In this document: positions 43,213 to 52,720 of the stretch, one piece after another | Position numbering within the stretch: the first letter of the stretch is position 1 | Layout of the letters: each line of letters begins with the position of its first letter | NCBI RefSeq assembly: GCF_016758175.1 | Contig: NZ_QYAB01000001.1 | Span: 887,066-951,065 of the forward strand | Direction: 5' to 3' | Length of the DNA: 64,000 nt | DNA from: Leucobacter zeae | Lineage (GTDB): Bacteria > Actinomycetota > Actinomycetes > Actinomycetales > Microbacteriaceae | Made by a program: the position numbers and the translations under genes | The notes under the pieces: generated by a model | What the model saw: the letters and a program-made list of their open reading frames with translations, nothing else | The model's database searches: none | What the model was told of the DNA's origin: nothing

Positions 43213-44877
43213 GTGAAGCGAACACGGAAGGGCCTGACGTTCATCGCTCTGGCCGCCGCGAGCGCGCTGGCGTTCACCGGCTGCGCGGGCGGATCGAACG
43301 GCGGCGGTGGCGAGTCGAGCGGCGGCGGTGGCGGGATCATCACCACCAACGGCTCGGAGCCCCAGAACCCGCTGATCGCGACCAACACCAACGAGGTGGG
43401 CGGCGGCAAGATCCTCGACGCGATCTTCGCCGGCCTGGTCTACTACGCGGCCGACGGCTCGGCGCATAACGACCTCGCGACCTCGATCGAGACCGAGGAC
43501 GCGATCAACTACACCATCAAGATCCGCGACGACGCGAAGTTCTCCGATGGCACCCCGGTCAAGGCCGAGAACTTCGTCAAGGCCTGGAACTACGGCGCGC
43601 TCAGCGAGAACGCACAGCTCAGCGGCTACTTCTTCGAGGACATCGAGGGCTTCGAGAGCAACGAGGGCCCCGACGGCGAGGCCGGCACCGAGGACGACGT
43701 GTACGGCTCGACCAAGGACCTCTCGGGCCTCAAGGTCGTCGACGACACCACCTTCACCGTCAAGCTCAACAAGGCCGCTTCGGACTTCCCGCTGCGCCTG
43801 GGCTACTCGGCCTTCTACCCGCTCCCCGACGTCGCGTTCGAGGACATGGAGGCCCAGGGCGAGAACCCGGTCGGCAACGGCCCCTACAAGCTCGCGAGCG
43901 AGGGGGCCTGGCAGCACGACGAGCAGATCGAGCTCGTCACCAACGAGGAGTACAACGGGCCCCGCAAGCCGAAGAACGATGGCCTGACCATCAAGTTCTA
44001 CGCGACGCAGGACGCCTCCTACTCCGACCTGCTCGGCGGCAATCTCGACGTCGTCGACCAGATCCCCGAGACGCAGCTCGCGAACTTCGAGAGCGATCTC
44101 GGCGACCGCGCGGTCAACCAGCCCTCGGCCGTCTTCCAGTCGTTCACGATCCCCGAGCGCCTCGAGCACTGGTCGGGCGAAGAGGGCGACCTGCGCCGCA
44201 AGGCCGTCTCGATGTCGATCAACCGCGAGCAGATCACGGACAAGATCTTCGAGGGCACCCGCACCGTGGCCAGCGACTTCACCTCGCCGGTCATCGACGG
44301 CTGGAGCGACAAGCTCAAGGGCGCCGAGGTGCTCGAGTACAACCCCGAAGAGGCGAAGAAGCTGTGGGCCGAGGCCGACAAGATCAAGCCCTGGTCGGGA
44401 TCCCTCGAGATCGCCTACAACGCCGATGGCGGCCACCAGGCCTGGGCGGATGCCGTGACCAACAGCATCCACAACACGCTCGGCATCGACGCGGCCGGCA
44501 AGGCGTACCCGAAGTTCGACCTCATCCGCGAAGAGGTCACGAACCGCACCATCCAGACGGCCTTCCGCACCGGCTGGCAGGCCGACTACCCGGGTCTGTA
44601 CAACTTCCTCGGACCGTTGTACGCGACCAACGCCTCCTCCAATGACGGCGACTACTCGAACCCCGAGTTCGACAAGCTGCTGAAGGAGGGCTCGGTCGAG
44701 ACCGACCCCGCGAAGGCCAACGAGAAGTTCCAGCAGGCTCAGGAGATCCTGCTCGAGGACCTCCCCGCCTTCCCGCTCTGGTACTCGAACGTGACCGGCG
44801 GCTACGGCGAGAGCGTGGAGAACGTCGAGTTCGGCTGGAACTCGGTGCCGCTCTACCACGAGATCACCAAGAAGTAA
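43213..44877 (+). CDS. Peptide ABC transporter substrate-binding lipoprotein (operon 1)
   Basis: Extracytoplasmic receptor of the family 5 (DppA/OppA) type. 554 residues from a GTG preceded by AAGGAGG. The lipobox is FTGC at C24. The lobes are typical, e.g. NPLIATNTNEVGGGKILDAI and VSMSINREQITDKIFEGTRT. The C-terminal half has DLIREEVTNRTIQTAFRTGW then QADYPGLYNFLGPL, a peptide-binding pattern. It delivers di/oligopeptides to the permeases downstream. A hairpin follows directly, which would allow the receptor to be made in excess over the membrane parts. Confidence 0.93.
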   Translation: MKRTRKGLTFIALAAASALAFTGCAGGSNGGGGESSGGGGGIITTNGSEPQNPLIATNTNEVGGGKILDAIFAGLVYYAADGSAHNDLATSIETEDAINYTIKIRDDAKFSDGTPVKAENFVKAWNYGALSENAQLSGYFFEDIEGFESNEGPDGEAGTEDDVYGSTKDLSGLKVVDDTTFTVKLNKAASDFPLRLGYSAFYPLPDVAFEDMEAQGENPVGNGPYKLASEGAWQHDEQIELVTNEEYNGPRKPKNDGLTIKFYATQDASYSDLLGGNLDVVDQIPETQLANFESDLGDRAVNQPSAVFQSFTIPERLEHWSGEEGDLRRKAVSMSINREQITDKIFEGTRTVASDFTSPVIDGWSDKLKGAEVLEYNPEEAKKLWAEADKIKPWSGSLEIAYNADGGHQAWADAVTNSIHNTLGIDAAGKAYPKFDLIREEVTNRTIQTAFRTGWQADYPGLYNFLGPLYATNASSNDGDYSNPEFDKLLKEGSVETDPAKANEKFQQAQEILLEDLPAFPLWYSNVTGGYGESVENVEFGWNSVPLYHEITKK

Positions 44878-44885
44878 GCACTCCA

Positions 44886-44919
44886 CACGGGGCCCCGGGC
44901 GACCGCCCGGGGCCCCGTG
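44886..44919 (+). terminator. Intra-operon hairpin after receptor gene 1
   Basis: Arms CACGGGGCCCCGGGC (44886-44900) and GCCCGGGGCCCCGTG (44905-44919) pair perfectly around GACC. A T-tract is lacking. It lies 8 bp past the receptor stop and about 140 bp before the first permease, so it probably attenuates read-through and protects the receptor mRNA. Confidence 0.75.
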
Positions 44920-45061
44920 CTGGGTTCGGCTCCATCCCCGCCGCTCCCGGCCCACGACCCGCGGCCCGGCGCACGACGACGTTCGCCGAGTTTGCATCGC
45001 ACATCGACTGCGAGAGAATACGCCACATGAAAATCCATTCCAGTCGGAGAGGCAGCGAAAC

Positions 45062-45988
45062 ATGCTGAGATACCTCCTCTTCCGCATCCTCCAGGTGATC
45101 CCGGTTCTGCTGGGCACCACCTTCCTCATCTACTTCCTGGTGTTCGCCATGCCCGGCGACCCGATCCTCGCCATGTTCGGCGACCGCACGCCCGACCCGG
45201 CGATCGTGGCACGACTGAAGGCCGAGTACCACCTCGATCAGCCGTTCATCGTGCAGTACCTGCTGTATCTGAAGGGCGTGCTCGTCGGCGACTTCGGCAC
45301 GAGCTTCTCGGGCGTCCCCGTCGCCGACACGCTCGCGCGCACCTTCCCCGTCACGATCACCCTCGCCGCCATGGCGATCGTGATCGAGCTGACGCTCGCC
45401 ATCTCGATCGGCCTCGTCTCGGGCCTGCGCAAGGGCAAGCTGTTCGACAACGTGAACCTCATCATCGGCCTGCTCTTCATGAGCATCCCGATCTTCGTGA
45501 TCGCGTTCATCGCCCAGTTCGGGCTCGGTTTCAAGCTCGGCTGGTTCCGCACAACGGTCGGCACCGGCGCGCCGATCCAGGACATGCTGCTGCCCGCGAT
45601 CGTGCTCGGCTTCTCGCTCTACGCCACCAGCATGCGGCTGACGCGCGCCTCGGTGATCGACACGCTGAACCAGGACTTCGTGCGCACGGCGTACGCGAAG
45701 GGCCTGAGCCGTGGGCGGGTCATCCCCGTGCACGTGCTCCGCAACTCGCTCATCCCCACGATCACCAACTCGGCGACGAACTTCGGCGTCCTGATGGTCG
45801 GCGCGACCGTGACCGAGGGCATCTTCAACGTGCCGGGCGTCGGCAACGCGCTGTTCCAGGCGATCCTCAAGGGCGACAACTCGCTCGTCGTCTCGTTCGT
45901 CACCGTCATGGTGCTCGTCTACCTCGGCGTGAACCTCGTCGTCGACCTCCTCTACGCCGTACTCGATCCGAGGATCCGCTATGCCTGA
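45062..45988 (+). CDS. Peptide ABC transporter permease, DppB-like (operon 1)
   Basis: 308 residues with six membrane helices; first in MLRYLLFRILQVIPVLLGTT, ending near FLIYFLV. The permease EAA-like loop is ASVIDTLNQDFVRTAYAKGL (about 194-213). Supplies one half of the transmembrane channel. GGAGAGG precedes the ATG at 45062. The stop overlaps the next permease by 8 nt. Confidence 0.95.
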   Translation: MLRYLLFRILQVIPVLLGTTFLIYFLVFAMPGDPILAMFGDRTPDPAIVARLKAEYHLDQPFIVQYLLYLKGVLVGDFGTSFSGVPVADTLARTFPVTITLAAMAIVIELTLAISIGLVSGLRKGKLFDNVNLIIGLLFMSIPIFVIAFIAQFGLGFKLGWFRTTVGTGAPIQDMLLPAIVLGFSLYATSMRLTRASVIDTLNQDFVRTAYAKGLSRGRVIPVHVLRNSLIPTITNSATNFGVLMVGATVTEGIFNVPGVGNALFQAILKGDNSLVVSFVTVMVLVYLGVNLVVDLLYAVLDPRIRYA

Positions 45989-46934
45989 GCCGAAGCACCC
46001 CATCCCCGAGCACTTCGTCGCACCGTTCGACGAGACGCCGGTCGCCGCCGTCGACGCGGTCAAGATCGACGACAAGAAGTCGAACCTCTGGCTCGACGCG
46101 TGGCGCGACATGCGCCGCCGCCCGATGTTCTGGATCTCGGCGCTGATCATCCTGGTCGTGCTGCTGGTCTCGCTGTTCCCGACGCTGTTCACGCAGGTGG
46201 ACCCGCGCGCATCGAACCTGGACTTCGCGAAGGCCGGGCCCTCCGAGGGGCACCCCTTCGGGTTCAACAACCAGGGGCAGGACATCTACGCGCGCATCAT
46301 CTACGGCACCTCGACCTCGGTGTCGGTGGGCCTCATCGTGATCCTGCTGACATTCGTCATCGGCCTCGTGATGGGCGCGCTCTCCGGCTTCTTCGGCGGG
46401 TTCGTCGACACCGTGATCTCGCGCATCGGCGACATCTTCTTCTCGATCCCCTACATCCTCGCCGCGGTCATCGTGATGACGGTGTTCTCGGAGCACCGCA
46501 ACGTCTTCGTGATCTCGCTCGCGATCGGCGGGTTCTCGTGGCCGGTCTCGGCGCGCATCCTGCGCAGCGAGATCCTGCAGGTGCGCAACGCCGACTTCGT
46601 CATGGCGTCGCAGGCGCTCGGGCTCTCCCGGGTGAAGACGCTCGCCAAGCACGTGCTGCCGAACTCGCTGGCGCCGCTCATCGTTGCCACGACGCTGTCG
46701 CTCGCGGCGGCGATCGTCGCCGAGTCCGTGCTGTCGTTCCTGGGCGTCGGCCTCCCGCCGGCTGAATACATCAGCTGGGGCAACGACATCAGCTCGGCGC
46801 AGCGCGACCTGCGCAACGCCCCGATGACGCTCATCTACCCCTCACTCGCGCTCGCCATCACGGTGCTCGGCTTCGTCATGCTGGGCGAAGTGGTGCGCGA
46901 CGCGCTCGACCCGAAGGCGAGGGCGCAGCGATGA
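45981..46934 (+). CDS. Peptide ABC transporter permease, DppC-like (operon 1)
   Basis: 317 residues. A long acidic N-terminal tail (about 40 residues) precedes the first helix (MFWISALIILVVLLVSLFPT), as is usual for DppC. The EAA loop is RSEILQVRNADFVMASQALG (about 195-214) and the C-terminal VLGFVMLGEVVRDALDPKAR is conserved. Pairs with the preceding permease. The stop is overlapped by the ATPase ATG (ATGA). Confidence 0.95.
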   Translation: MPEPKHPIPEHFVAPFDETPVAAVDAVKIDDKKSNLWLDAWRDMRRRPMFWISALIILVVLLVSLFPTLFTQVDPRASNLDFAKAGPSEGHPFGFNNQGQDIYARIIYGTSTSVSVGLIVILLTFVIGLVMGALSGFFGGFVDTVISRIGDIFFSIPYILAAVIVMTVFSEHRNVFVISLAIGGFSWPVSARILRSEILQVRNADFVMASQALGLSRVKTLAKHVLPNSLAPLIVATTLSLAAAIVAESVLSFLGVGLPPAEYISWGNDISSAQRDLRNAPMTLIYPSLALAITVLGFVMLGEVVRDALDPKARAQR

Positions 46935-48673
46935 GCGAGACGACCCAGCAGAACGAAGAGAACACCGTGCGATCAGACAGCGCCGTGCAACCCCTGCTCA
47001 GCGTCCGCGACCTGCGCGTCGCGTTCGGCAAGAAGAAGGCGCCGAACGAGGTGCTCCACGGCGTCGGCTTCGACGTCTACCCGGGCGAGACCGTCGCGAT
47101 CGTCGGCGAGTCGGGATCGGGCAAGTCGACGACCATGCACGCCGTCATCAACCTCCTGCCCGGCACGGGCCGCATCACCGACGGCTCGGTGCTCTGGAAG
47201 GGGCGCGAGATCGCGAACCTGCCGCGGCGCGAGATGGAGCGGCTGCGCGGGCGCGACATCGGCCTCGTGCCGCAGGATCCGATGTCGAACCTCAACCCGG
47301 TGTGGTCCATCGGATTCCAGGTCGAGGAGGCGATCCGTGCGAACGGCGTCGCCAGCGGACGCAAGGAGGTGAAGCAGCGCGCCGTCGAGGTGCTCGAGCA
47401 GGCCGGCCTGCAGAACGCCGCCCAGCGGATGAAGCAGTACCCGCACCAGTTCTCCGGCGGCATGAAGCAGCGCGCCCTCATCGGCATCGGCCTCGCGGCG
47501 AACCCCGAGCTGCTCATCGCGGACGAGCCGACCTCGGCGCTCGATGTCACGGTGCAGCGCGTGGTGCTCGACCACCTCGAGAAGCTGACCAGCGAGACCG
47601 GCACGGCCGTCGTCTTCATCACGCACGACCTGGGCCTCGCCGCGGAGCGCGCCGAGAAGCTCATCGTCATGTACAAGGGCAACATCGTCGAGTCCGGCCC
47701 GAGCCGCGAGATCCTGCAGCACCCGCAGCATCCGTACACGAAGCGCCTGGTCTCGGCGGCGCCGAGCCTCGCGTCGCGGCGGATCGGGGAGGACCCGACC
47801 GTGCCGACGGCCCCCACGTCGACGTTCGATCTCGCCGCGCTCGCGGAGGAGGAGAAGCCGAAGGTCGGCAAGGGCGAGCCGATGATCGAGGTGACCGACC
47901 TCGGCAAGATCTACAAGCTGCGCAAGGGCAACTTCGGGTCCGAGGATTTCCACGCCGTCGCCGGCGCGACCTTCACGGTGAACCGCGGCGAGACGATGGC
48001 GCTCGTGGGCGAGTCGGGATCGGGCAAGTCGACCATCGCGAAGATGGTGCTGCAGCTCGAGAAGCCGTCCTCGGGGTCGATCAAGATCGCCGGCCAGGAG
48101 GTCGCCGGCCTGTCCGGCCGCAAGCTGTTCGACCTGCGGCGCACGCTCCAGCCCGTGTTCCAGGATCCGTACGGCTCGCTCGATCCGCTCCACAACATCG
48201 GCAACACCATCATGGAGCCGCTGCGGATCCACAACGTGGGCGATGCTGCCAGCCGCAAGGAGCGCGTGCTCGAGCTGCTCGATCAGGTGGCCCTGCCGCG
48301 CGAGCTCGCGAACCGCTACCCGAACGAGCTCTCCGGGGGCCAGCGCCAGCGCGTCGCCGTTGCGCGCGGGCTCGCGCTGAAGCCCGACATCCTCGTGCTC
48401 GACGAGGCCGTGTCGGCGCTCGACGTGCTCGTGCAGGCGCAGGTTCTCGACCTGCTCGCCGAGCTGCAGCGCGACCTCGGGCTGACCTACCTGTTCATCA
48501 CGCACGACCTCGCGGTCGTGCGCCTGATCGCCGACCGGGTCTGCGTCATGCAGCAGGGTCGCATCGTCGAGCAGGCGACGACGGACGAGGTCTTCGAGAA
48601 CCCGCAGCAGGAGTACACGAGGAATCTGCTCGCGGCGATCCCTGGCGGATCGATCGAGCTCGGCGTGAGCTGA
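46931..48673 (+). CDS. Fused double-ATPase of peptide ABC transporter (DppD-DppF type, operon 1)
   Basis: 580 residues carrying two nucleotide-binding domains in one chain. NBD1: Walker A GESGSGKSTTMHAV (about 57-70), signature FSGGMKQRALIG, Walker B LLIADEPTSALD. NBD2: Walker A GESGSGKSTIAKMV (about 360), signature LSGGQRQRVAVAR, Walker B ILVLDEAVSALD. A linker of about 60 residues joins the domains (VPTAPTSTFDLAALAEEEKP). In most bacteria these are separate DppD and DppF proteins. A small difference is DEAVSALD instead of DEPTSALD in NBD2. Confidence 0.95.
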   Translation: MSETTQQNEENTVRSDSAVQPLLSVRDLRVAFGKKKAPNEVLHGVGFDVYPGETVAIVGESGSGKSTTMHAVINLLPGTGRITDGSVLWKGREIANLPRREMERLRGRDIGLVPQDPMSNLNPVWSIGFQVEEAIRANGVASGRKEVKQRAVEVLEQAGLQNAAQRMKQYPHQFSGGMKQRALIGIGLAANPELLIADEPTSALDVTVQRVVLDHLEKLTSETGTAVVFITHDLGLAAERAEKLIVMYKGNIVESGPSREILQHPQHPYTKRLVSAAPSLASRRIGEDPTVPTAPTSTFDLAALAEEEKPKVGKGEPMIEVTDLGKIYKLRKGNFGSEDFHAVAGATFTVNRGETMALVGESGSGKSTIAKMVLQLEKPSSGSIKIAGQEVAGLSGRKLFDLRRTLQPVFQDPYGSLDPLHNIGNTIMEPLRIHNVGDAASRKERVLELLDQVALPRELANRYPNELSGGQRQRVAVARGLALKPDILVLDEAVSALDVLVQAQVLDLLAELQRDLGLTYLFITHDLAVVRLIADRVCVMQQGRIVEQATTDEVFENPQQEYTRNLLAAIPGGSIELGVS

Positions 48674-48705
48674 CCGGATCGAACCCGCGGTGCCCGGCAC
48701 CGCAG

Positions 48706-48748
48706 CACTTCAGGGCTCCAGCCACCGGCTGGAGCCCTGAAGTGTTTT
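48706..48748 (+). terminator. Intrinsic terminator after peptide operon 1
   Basis: Arms of 18 bp (CACTTCAGGGCTCCAGCC, 48706-48723, and its complement 48727-48744) around ACC, followed by TTTT (48745-48748). A textbook rho-independent terminator. Confidence 0.93.
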
Positions 48749-48809
48749 CGGGAACGCACAATTCTCGGCGGGCTGCGCGGCGGCGGTGAGCGCCGGCGCA
48801 CAGTCTTCG

Positions 48810-48826
48810 GTCACGAAAAAGTCACG
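48810..48826 (+). promoter_or_regulatory. GTCACG-N5-GTCACG direct repeat upstream of peptide operon 2
   Basis: GTCACG at 48810-48815 and 48821-48826, again 11 bp apart, 116 bp before the receptor gene. The N5 spacer here is AAAAA, unlike AAGGC in operon 1, so only the hexamers are conserved. Confidence 0.45.
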
Positions 48827-48941
48827 GCAGCGCTCATGCCCCGATCGCCCAGGCGCCGGTCACTATGCTCGATGTGTTCTGCGATATCTCTTGCGCGAAC
48901 GGCGCCGACGCCGCTCGCCTTGCAACGAAGGAAGATAGAGA

Positions 48942-50567
48942 GTGAAGAAGACGAAGACGCTGATGACGGCCGCGGCTCTCGCGAGCGCCGCACTGCTGTT
49001 CACGGGCTGCGCGACGAGCAGCACCGGCGGATCCGGTGGCGATTCCGGGAAGAGCGGCGGCAGCGAGATCACGGTGGGCACGACCGACAAGGTCACCTCG
49101 ATCGATCCCGCTGGTTCCTACGACAACGGCTCGTTCGCCGTGATGAACCAGGTCTACCCGTTCCTGCTGAACAGCGAGTACGGCACCGCCGAGGTCACGC
49201 CCGACATCGCCGAGTCGGCGGAGTTCACCTCGCCCACCGAGTACACGGTGAAGCTCAAGGAGGGGCTGAAGTTCGCCAACGGCAACGACCTCACCTCGAG
49301 CGATGTGAAGTTCTCGTTCGATCGCATGGTCAAGATCAACGACCCCGAGGGGCCGGCCTCGCTGCTCGGCAACCTCGACAAGGTCGACGCCCCCGACGAC
49401 ACGACCGTCGTCTTCACCCTGAAGAACGGCGACGATCAGATCTGGCCGCTCATCCTCTCGAGCCCGGCGGCTCCGATCGTCGACGAGGACGTGTTCTCGC
49501 CCGACGAGGTCACGAGCGACGATGACATCGTGCAGGGCAAGGCGTTCGCCGGCCAGTACGAGATCACCTCGTACAAGCTCAACGAGCTGGTCTCGTACAA
49601 GCCCTTCGACGGCTACCAGGGCAACCTCGGAGCTGCCGAGAACACGGGCGTCAACGTCAAGTACTACGCCGACGCGTCGAACCTGAAGCTCGACATCGCT
49701 GGCGGGACGATCGACGTCGCCTTCCGCTCGCTCTCGGCGACCGACAACGAGGAGCTCGCGAAGAACGACAAGGTCAAGATCGTCGAGGGCCCCGGCGGCG
49801 AGACCCGCTACATCGTCTTCAACTTCAACACGATGCCGTTCGGCGCCACGACCGATGACGCCGACGCGAAGAAGTCGCTCGCGGTGCGTCAGGCCGCGGC
49901 CTCGCTCGTCGACCGCGCCGCGATCGCCAAGGACGTCTACAAGGACACCTACGCGCCGCTCTACTCGCCCGTGGCCGACGGCATGGCCGGCGCGACGACG
50001 CCGCTCAAGGACATGTACGGCGACGGCGAGGGCGGCCCTGACGCCGCGGCCGCGGCGAAGCTGCTGAAGGACGCCGGCGTCTCGACGCCCGTCAAGCTCA
50101 GCCTGCAGTACAACGGCGACCACTACGGCCCCTCGTCGGGCGACGAGTACGCGATGATCAAGTCGCAGCTCGAGACCGACGGCCTGTTCGAGGTCGACCT
50201 GCAGCAGACCGAGTGGGTGCAGTACAGCGAGGACCGCACGAACGACGTCTACCCGGCCTACCAGCTCGGCTGGTTCCCCGACTACTCGGATGCGGACAAC
50301 TACCTGTCGCCGTTCTTCCTCAAGGAGAACTTCCTGGGCAACCACTACGACAACCCCGAGGTCAACGACCTGATCGTGAAGTCGCAGACCGAGGTCGACG
50401 CCGACAAGCGCGAGGCCATGATCGGCGAGATCCAGGAGAAGGTGGCGCACGACCTGTCGACGCTGCCGCTGCTCCAGGGCAAGCAGGTCGCCTACACCGG
50501 CGCCTCCGTCGAGGGCACGACGCTCGACGCCTCGTTCAAGTTCCGGTACGCGCCGATCACGAAGTAG
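48942..50567 (+). CDS. Peptide ABC transporter substrate-binding lipoprotein (operon 2)
   Basis: 541 residues from a GTG, AAGGAAG upstream. Lipobox TGC at C23 after a Lys-rich start. Family 5 receptor with the same overall design as operon 1, but the sequence is distinct (e.g. EITVGTTDKVTSIDPAGSYD, TLKNGDDQIWPLILSSPAAP, YPAYQLGWFPDYSDADNYLS). The different binding lobes imply a different peptide preference. A long hairpin follows the stop. Confidence 0.93.
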   Translation: MKKTKTLMTAAALASAALLFTGCATSSTGGSGGDSGKSGGSEITVGTTDKVTSIDPAGSYDNGSFAVMNQVYPFLLNSEYGTAEVTPDIAESAEFTSPTEYTVKLKEGLKFANGNDLTSSDVKFSFDRMVKINDPEGPASLLGNLDKVDAPDDTTVVFTLKNGDDQIWPLILSSPAAPIVDEDVFSPDEVTSDDDIVQGKAFAGQYEITSYKLNELVSYKPFDGYQGNLGAAENTGVNVKYYADASNLKLDIAGGTIDVAFRSLSATDNEELAKNDKVKIVEGPGGETRYIVFNFNTMPFGATTDDADAKKSLAVRQAAASLVDRAAIAKDVYKDTYAPLYSPVADGMAGATTPLKDMYGDGEGGPDAAAAAKLLKDAGVSTPVKLSLQYNGDHYGPSSGDEYAMIKSQLETDGLFEVDLQQTEWVQYSEDRTNDVYPAYQLGWFPDYSDADNYLSPFFLKENFLGNHYDNPEVNDLIVKSQTEVDADKREAMIGEIQEKVAHDLSTLPLLQGKQVAYTGASVEGTTLDASFKFRYAPITK

Positions 50568-50575
50568 CGCGGACG

Positions 50576-50636
50576 ACCGCCGGCGCTTCGGTCGCCCCGC
50601 GCATCGCGTGCGCGGGGCGACCGAAGCGCCGGCGGT
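50576..50636 (+). terminator. Intra-operon hairpin after receptor gene 2
   Basis: Perfect 28-bp arms (50576-50603 starting ACCGCCGGCGCTTCGGTCGC, and 50609-50636) around a 5-nt loop (TCGCG). It occupies the same place as the hairpin in operon 1: just after the receptor gene, before the permease. No T-tract; an mRNA processing or attenuation role is likely. Confidence 0.8.
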
Positions 50637-50663
50637 ATTCGCATGCACGAAAAGGTTTCCCAC

Positions 50664-51731
50664 ATGACCGTTCCCGCACCCGCCGCCACCGTGCGGCGCG
50701 CCCCCGCTGGGGGAGGGCTCTGGCGCTACATCCTGCTCCGGCTCCTGCTCATCATCCCCACGGTGCTCATCCTCGTCACCGTCGTCTTCTTCCTCATGCG
50801 GCTGACGGGCGATCCCATCACCGCCGCGCTCGGAGGCAGGCTCCCCGCCGACCAGCTCGCCGAGCGCATCCACGAGGCGGGGTACGACCGCCCGCTCATC
50901 ATCCAGTACTTCGACTACATCGGCGCCGTCTTCCGCGGCGACTTCGGCACGACGCTCACCGACAACCGGCCGGTCACCGAGGTGATCCTGCGCTACGGTT
51001 CGGCGACGCTCGAGCTCGCGTTCTTCGCCCTCCTCGTCGCATTCGTCGTCAGCATCCCGCTCGGCCTCATCGCGGCGTACCGCCGCGACCGCTGGCAGGA
51101 CGCGGTGCTGCGCATCTCCGCGATCCTCGCCTACGCGACCCCGATCTTCTTCGTCGGGCTGCTGCTGAAGCTCGTGTTCTCGGTCTGGCTCGGCTGGCTT
51201 CCGGTCGCCGGCCGCGCCGGCACGCAGACGGAGCTCGTGATGGGCGGGGTCGACTCGCCGACGGGGCTGTACCTGCTCGACGCGATCCGCCTCGGCGATC
51301 CCGCGCTCATCGGCGACGTGCTGCTCCACGCGATCCTCCCCGCCGTCGCGCTCGGCCTGCTCACGGCGGGCGTCTTCCTGCGCCTGATCCGCACGAACGT
51401 CATCGGTACGCTCGGGCAGCAGTACGTCACGAGCGGGCGCTCCCGCGGGGTCAGCGAGTACCGGCTCATCACCCAGCACGCCTTCCGGCCCGCCCTGATC
51501 CCGATCATCACCGTGATGGGCATGCAGATCGCGATGCTGCTCGCCGGCGCCGTGCTCACCGAGACGACGTTCGAGTGGAAAGGACTCGGCTTCATGCTCG
51601 CCGAGTACCTCAAGGCGCGCGACTTCGTCGCCGTGCAGGGCATCGTCGTGATGATCGCGGTGATCGTGGCCCTGACGAACTTCATCGTCGACCTCGTCGC
51701 CGCAGCCATCGACCCGAGAGTGAGGTACTAG
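50664..51731 (+). CDS. Peptide ABC transporter permease, DppB-like (operon 2)
   Basis: 355 residues, six membrane helices from LWRYILLRLLLIIPTVLILV. The EAA loop is RTNVIGTLGQQYVTSGRSRG (about 248-267), which is less classic than in operon 1. The start at 50664 is chosen because AAAAGG lies about 10 nt upstream (50650-50655); an in-frame ATG at 50643 would add seven residues. A loop of about 30 residues not seen in operon 1 (RAGTQTELVMGGVDSPTGLY, about 190-210) lies outside the membrane. Confidence 0.93.
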   Translation: MTVPAPAATVRRAPAGGGLWRYILLRLLLIIPTVLILVTVVFFLMRLTGDPITAALGGRLPADQLAERIHEAGYDRPLIIQYFDYIGAVFRGDFGTTLTDNRPVTEVILRYGSATLELAFFALLVAFVVSIPLGLIAAYRRDRWQDAVLRISAILAYATPIFFVGLLLKLVFSVWLGWLPVAGRAGTQTELVMGGVDSPTGLYLLDAIRLGDPALIGDVLLHAILPAVALGLLTAGVFLRLIRTNVIGTLGQQYVTSGRSRGVSEYRLITQHAFRPALIPIITVMGMQIAMLLAGAVLTETTFEWKGLGFMLAEYLKARDFVAVQGIVVMIAVIVALTNFIVDLVAAAIDPRVRY

Positions 51732-51733
51732 CC

Positions 51734-52720
51734 ATGAGCGGCATCGACCTCCCCGCGCCCTCGACCGCGACCATGGCGGTCGTGGTCCCGCGCAAACCGA
51801 GGTGGTACGACCACCTGCCCGTCCTGCCGCAGCTGCGGCAGAGCGTCGGGCTCCAGCGCGGCATGCTCGTCGCGGGTCTCGCGATCACGGCGCTCTTCGT
51901 GCTGCTCGCGATCCTCGCCCCCGTGATCGCGCCATACAGCTGGGCGCAGCAGGCGGCCGACGGGGTGTCGTTCGGTACCCAGCAGGCGCCCAACGCGACC
52001 AACCTGCTCGGCACGACCGTCTCGGGGTTCGACGTGCTCTCGCGGGTGATCTGGGGCGCGCAGACGGCGCTCTTCGTCATCGTCGCGGCGATCGTCTGCT
52101 CGATCTTCCTCGGCATCGCGCTCGGCCTGGTCTCCGGATACTTCGGCGGCTGGCTCGATCGCATCCTCGTCGTCGTGTGCGATGCGATCTACGCGTTCCC
52201 GTCGCTGCTGCTGGCGATCGTGATGTCGATCGTCATCAGCCGCGGCCAGTCGACGCTGTTCGGCGGCATCCTCGCGACGGCGCTGTCGATCACGGTGGTG
52301 TTCGTGCCGCAGTACTTCCGCGTGATCCGCGCCGAGGTCGTGCGGGTGCGCTCCGAACCGTTCGTCGAGGCCGCCCGCGTCATCGGCGTGCCGACCCGCC
52401 GGATCCTGCTCAAGCACGTGCTGCGCAACTCGATCCGCTCGCTGCCCGTCGTCGTGACCCTCAACGCCTCCGAGGCGCTGCTCACGCTCGCGGGCCTCGG
52501 CTTCCTGGGCTTCGGCATCGAGGCCACGGCCGCAGCGGAATGGGGCTACGACCTCAACCGCTCCGTCGCCGACGTGACGAGCGGCATCTGGTGGACCAGC
52601 GTGTTCCCCGGCGTCGCCATCGTGCTCGTGGTGCTCGGCATCACGCTCGTCGGCGAGAGCCTCAACGACCTCGCGGATCCGCGCCTGCGTCAGCGCAAGC
52701 GCTTGAAGGGGACGAAATGA
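51734..52720 (+). CDS. Peptide ABC transporter permease, DppC-like (operon 2)
   Basis: 328 residues, starting 2 bp after the previous stop codon. N-terminal tail, then a helix at GMLVAGLAITALFVLLAILA. The EAA loop is RAEVVRVRSEPFVEAARVIG (about 200-219). C-terminal VLGITLVGESLNDLADPRLR is conserved. The ATG of the ATPase gene overlaps the stop (ATGA). Confidence 0.94.
   Translation: MSGIDLPAPSTATMAVVVPRKPRWYDHLPVLPQLRQSVGLQRGMLVAGLAITALFVLLAILAPVIAPYSWAQQAADGVSFGTQQAPNATNLLGTTVSGFDVLSRVIWGAQTALFVIVAAIVCSIFLGIALGLVSGYFGGWLDRILVVVCDAIYAFPSLLLAIVMSIVISRGQSTLFGGILATALSITVVFVPQYFRVIRAEVVRVRSEPFVEAARVIGVPTRRILLKHVLRNSIRSLPVVVTLNASEALLTLAGLGFLGFGIEATAAAEWGYDLNRSVADVTSGIWWTSVFPGVAIVLVVLGITLVGESLNDLADPRLRQRKRLKGTK

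Noticed and set aside
46973..48700. Minus-strand open frame of 575 residues opposite the fused ATPase gene of operon 1
   Set aside because: Complement of a gene with two clear ATPase domains; the product is an Arg/His/Leu/Glu-rich string without fold features.
48858..48875. Full sigma-70-type promoter before receptor gene 2 (TATGCT as -10)
   Set aside because: No acceptable -35 at 16-18 bp upstream, and the matching place in operon 1 does not show the same hexamers.
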